Of a stretch of 35,189 nt of DNA, positions 34,318-35,189 are shown one piece after another. Position 1 is the stretch's first letter, and every line of letters starts with the position of its first letter. The notes below the pieces were generated by a model. That model made no database searches. It saw only the letters and a program-made list of their open reading frames with translations, and had not been told where the DNA came from. The position numbers were made by a program, and so were the translations under genes. The DNA comes from Halobacteriales archaeon QH_10_67_22 (GTDB lineage: Archaea > Halobacteriota > Halobacteria > Halobacteriales > Haloarculaceae): positions 8,241 through 43,429 of the forward strand of contig PXQN01000080.1 in NCBI GenBank assembly GCA_003021305.1, read 5' to 3'.

Positions 34318-34686
34318 CGACCCGCCGCTACGGACCCACGGCTCATATAACCCCGCTCGATCGACGTCGCTCGACGCCGTCTGACGGTCGTCGCTCGGGT
34401 CGCCGCCCGCACGCCACCCCGGTCAGGCCGACTCCAGCAGCCACGAGACGACGACGCCGGTCCCGCCGACGACGAGCACGCCCCCGTCGAGCGTCCGCCA
34501 ATTCTTGTCCCGGTCACCCGGACGCTCCTGTGCCTCGTACTCGTAGGCGAGACACGCCGTCCCGGTAAACGGTGTCGCCACTAGGTCGACGCGACCCTGA
34601 CGCCCGCGGCGGGTCACGACTTGGGGCTCGTGAGGCGGTCCCACGGGACCGAAGTTTCCAAGAGTGTCGGCCGGGTTCGTACTGGT
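34318..34686. other. 369-bp region with a truncated gene fragment
   Basis: No complete gene. The minus strand from about 34617 to 34423 holds the remnant described separately; the rest shows no motif. The upstream DNA of ileS (34630-34686) has no clear TATA box. Confidence 0.5.
34423..34617 (-). pseudogene. Remnant of a membrane-associated haloarchaeal protein
   Basis: A GTG at 34617 could start a 64-residue frame with VDLVATPFTGTACLAYEYEAQE and DKNWRTLDGG, then LVVGGTGVVVSWLLESA and a stop. The PF.G..CLAYEYE...... NWRTL pattern is like the middle of haloarchaeal proteins related to the GIDE/E3-ligase-like membrane family, and the end is a hydrophobic segment. Such proteins are several times longer, so N-terminal and middle parts are missing. 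I regard it as a deletion remnant, with uncertainty about the family. Confidence 0.4.
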
Positions 34687-35189
34687 ATGAGCACGGACGA
34701 CGCCGACGAGTCGGGCGGGGCCGGCCGGGAGCGGTTCGGCGAGGTACCCGACCAGTACGACCCCGACGCGGTCGAAAAGCGGGTGTTCGACTACTGGGAC
34801 GAGACCGACGCCTACGAGCGGACGGTCGAACACCGTGCCGACGGCGAGGACTACTTCTTCGTCGATGGGCCGCCCTACACCTCGGGCGCCGCCCACATGG
34901 GCACGACCTGGAACAAGGTCCTCAAGGACTGTTACATCCGCTACCTGCGGATGCAGGGCTACGACGTGACCGACCGCCCGGGCTACGACATGCACGGCCT
35001 GCCCATCGAGACGCGAGTCGAGGAGGAACTGGGTTTCGAGAACAAGAAAGACATCCAGGCGTTCGGCGAGGACGCGTTCATCGAGGAGTGCAAACAGTAC
35101 GCCGACGACCAGCTGGACGGACTGCAGGCCGATTTCAAATCCTTCGGCGTCTGGATGGACTGGTCGGACCCCTACAAGACCGTCTCGCC
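34687..35189 (+). CDS. ileS: Isoleucyl-tRNA synthetase (3' partial)
   Basis: Charges tRNA(Ile). Only the first 167 codons are in the window. The start MSTDDADESGGAGRERFGEVPDQYD has a short acidic haloarchaeal extension. Then follow VEKRVFDYWDE, FVDGPPYTSGAAHMGTTWNKVLKD, which contains the class I HIGH-type motif as HMGT, and GYDMHGLPIETRVEEELGF, a hallmark of IleRS, and later FKSFGVWMDWSDPYKTV. The frame is open at the end of the window. No lesions seen. Confidence 0.95.
   Translation, partial: MSTDDADESGGAGRERFGEVPDQYDPDAVEKRVFDYWDETDAYERTVEHRADGEDYFFVDGPPYTSGAAHMGTTWNKVLKDCYIRYLRMQGYDVTDRPGYDMHGLPIETRVEEELGFENKKDIQAFGEDAFIEECKQYADDQLDGLQADFKSFGVWMDWSDPYKTVS

Overview
This window comes from the chromosome of a halophilic archaeon (class Halobacteria). 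The evidence is very high G+C, acidic D/E-rich proteins, leaderless-looking genes with a TATA-like box about 20-35 bp before the start codon, a PGF-CTERM surface protein, an archaellin, an Orc1/Cdc6 initiator, Hel308, a KEOPS Cgi121 subunit and a haloarchaeal PHA synthase operon. The exact genus cannot be fixed from the sequence; the gene set fits a Haloarcula-like lineage.

Layout. 1-1500: end of a secreted beta-propeller protein with a PGF-CTERM anchor. 1500-2245: gutted MATE transporter and a 40-bp duplication. 2245-8254: housekeeping genes (small acidic protein, prs, AlaX-type editing protein, propeller-like protein, hemL, unknown protein, rhomboid protease). 8361-12726: DUF123 nuclease, an S9-type peptidase that has lost its nucleophile, kptA, a DUF5786-like protein and nadC. 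12723-15376: nadB and nadA, forming a tightly overlapping NAD operon nadA-nadB-nadC read leftwards. 15541-20710: ferredoxin, 7TM histidine kinase, hel308 and cgi121. 20780-23938: two Usp proteins, an Old Yellow Enzyme-like flavoprotein with a probable Fe-S site, and a lone archaellin. 24268-27964: PHA locus (phaJ divergent from phaR-phaP-phaE-phaC). 28082-29692: LOG-like protein and an Orc1/Cdc6 paralogue. 29857-34317: haem-copper oxidase locus (coxB divergent from coxA and a small membrane protein, convergent coxC). The window ends in the start of ileS.

Most genes look intact, but several loci carry clean deletion-type lesions: MATE, the S9 peptidase active site, the coxB CuA site (fused to a transposase tail), and a fragment before ileS. 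Two families of short palindromic or inverted-repeat-ended elements lie between genes: three copies of a 74-85 bp hairpin element, and two copies (one full at 107 bp, one partial) of another. These, with the PHA promoter architecture, are the most interesting non-coding signals. No tRNA, rRNA or CRISPR array was seen.
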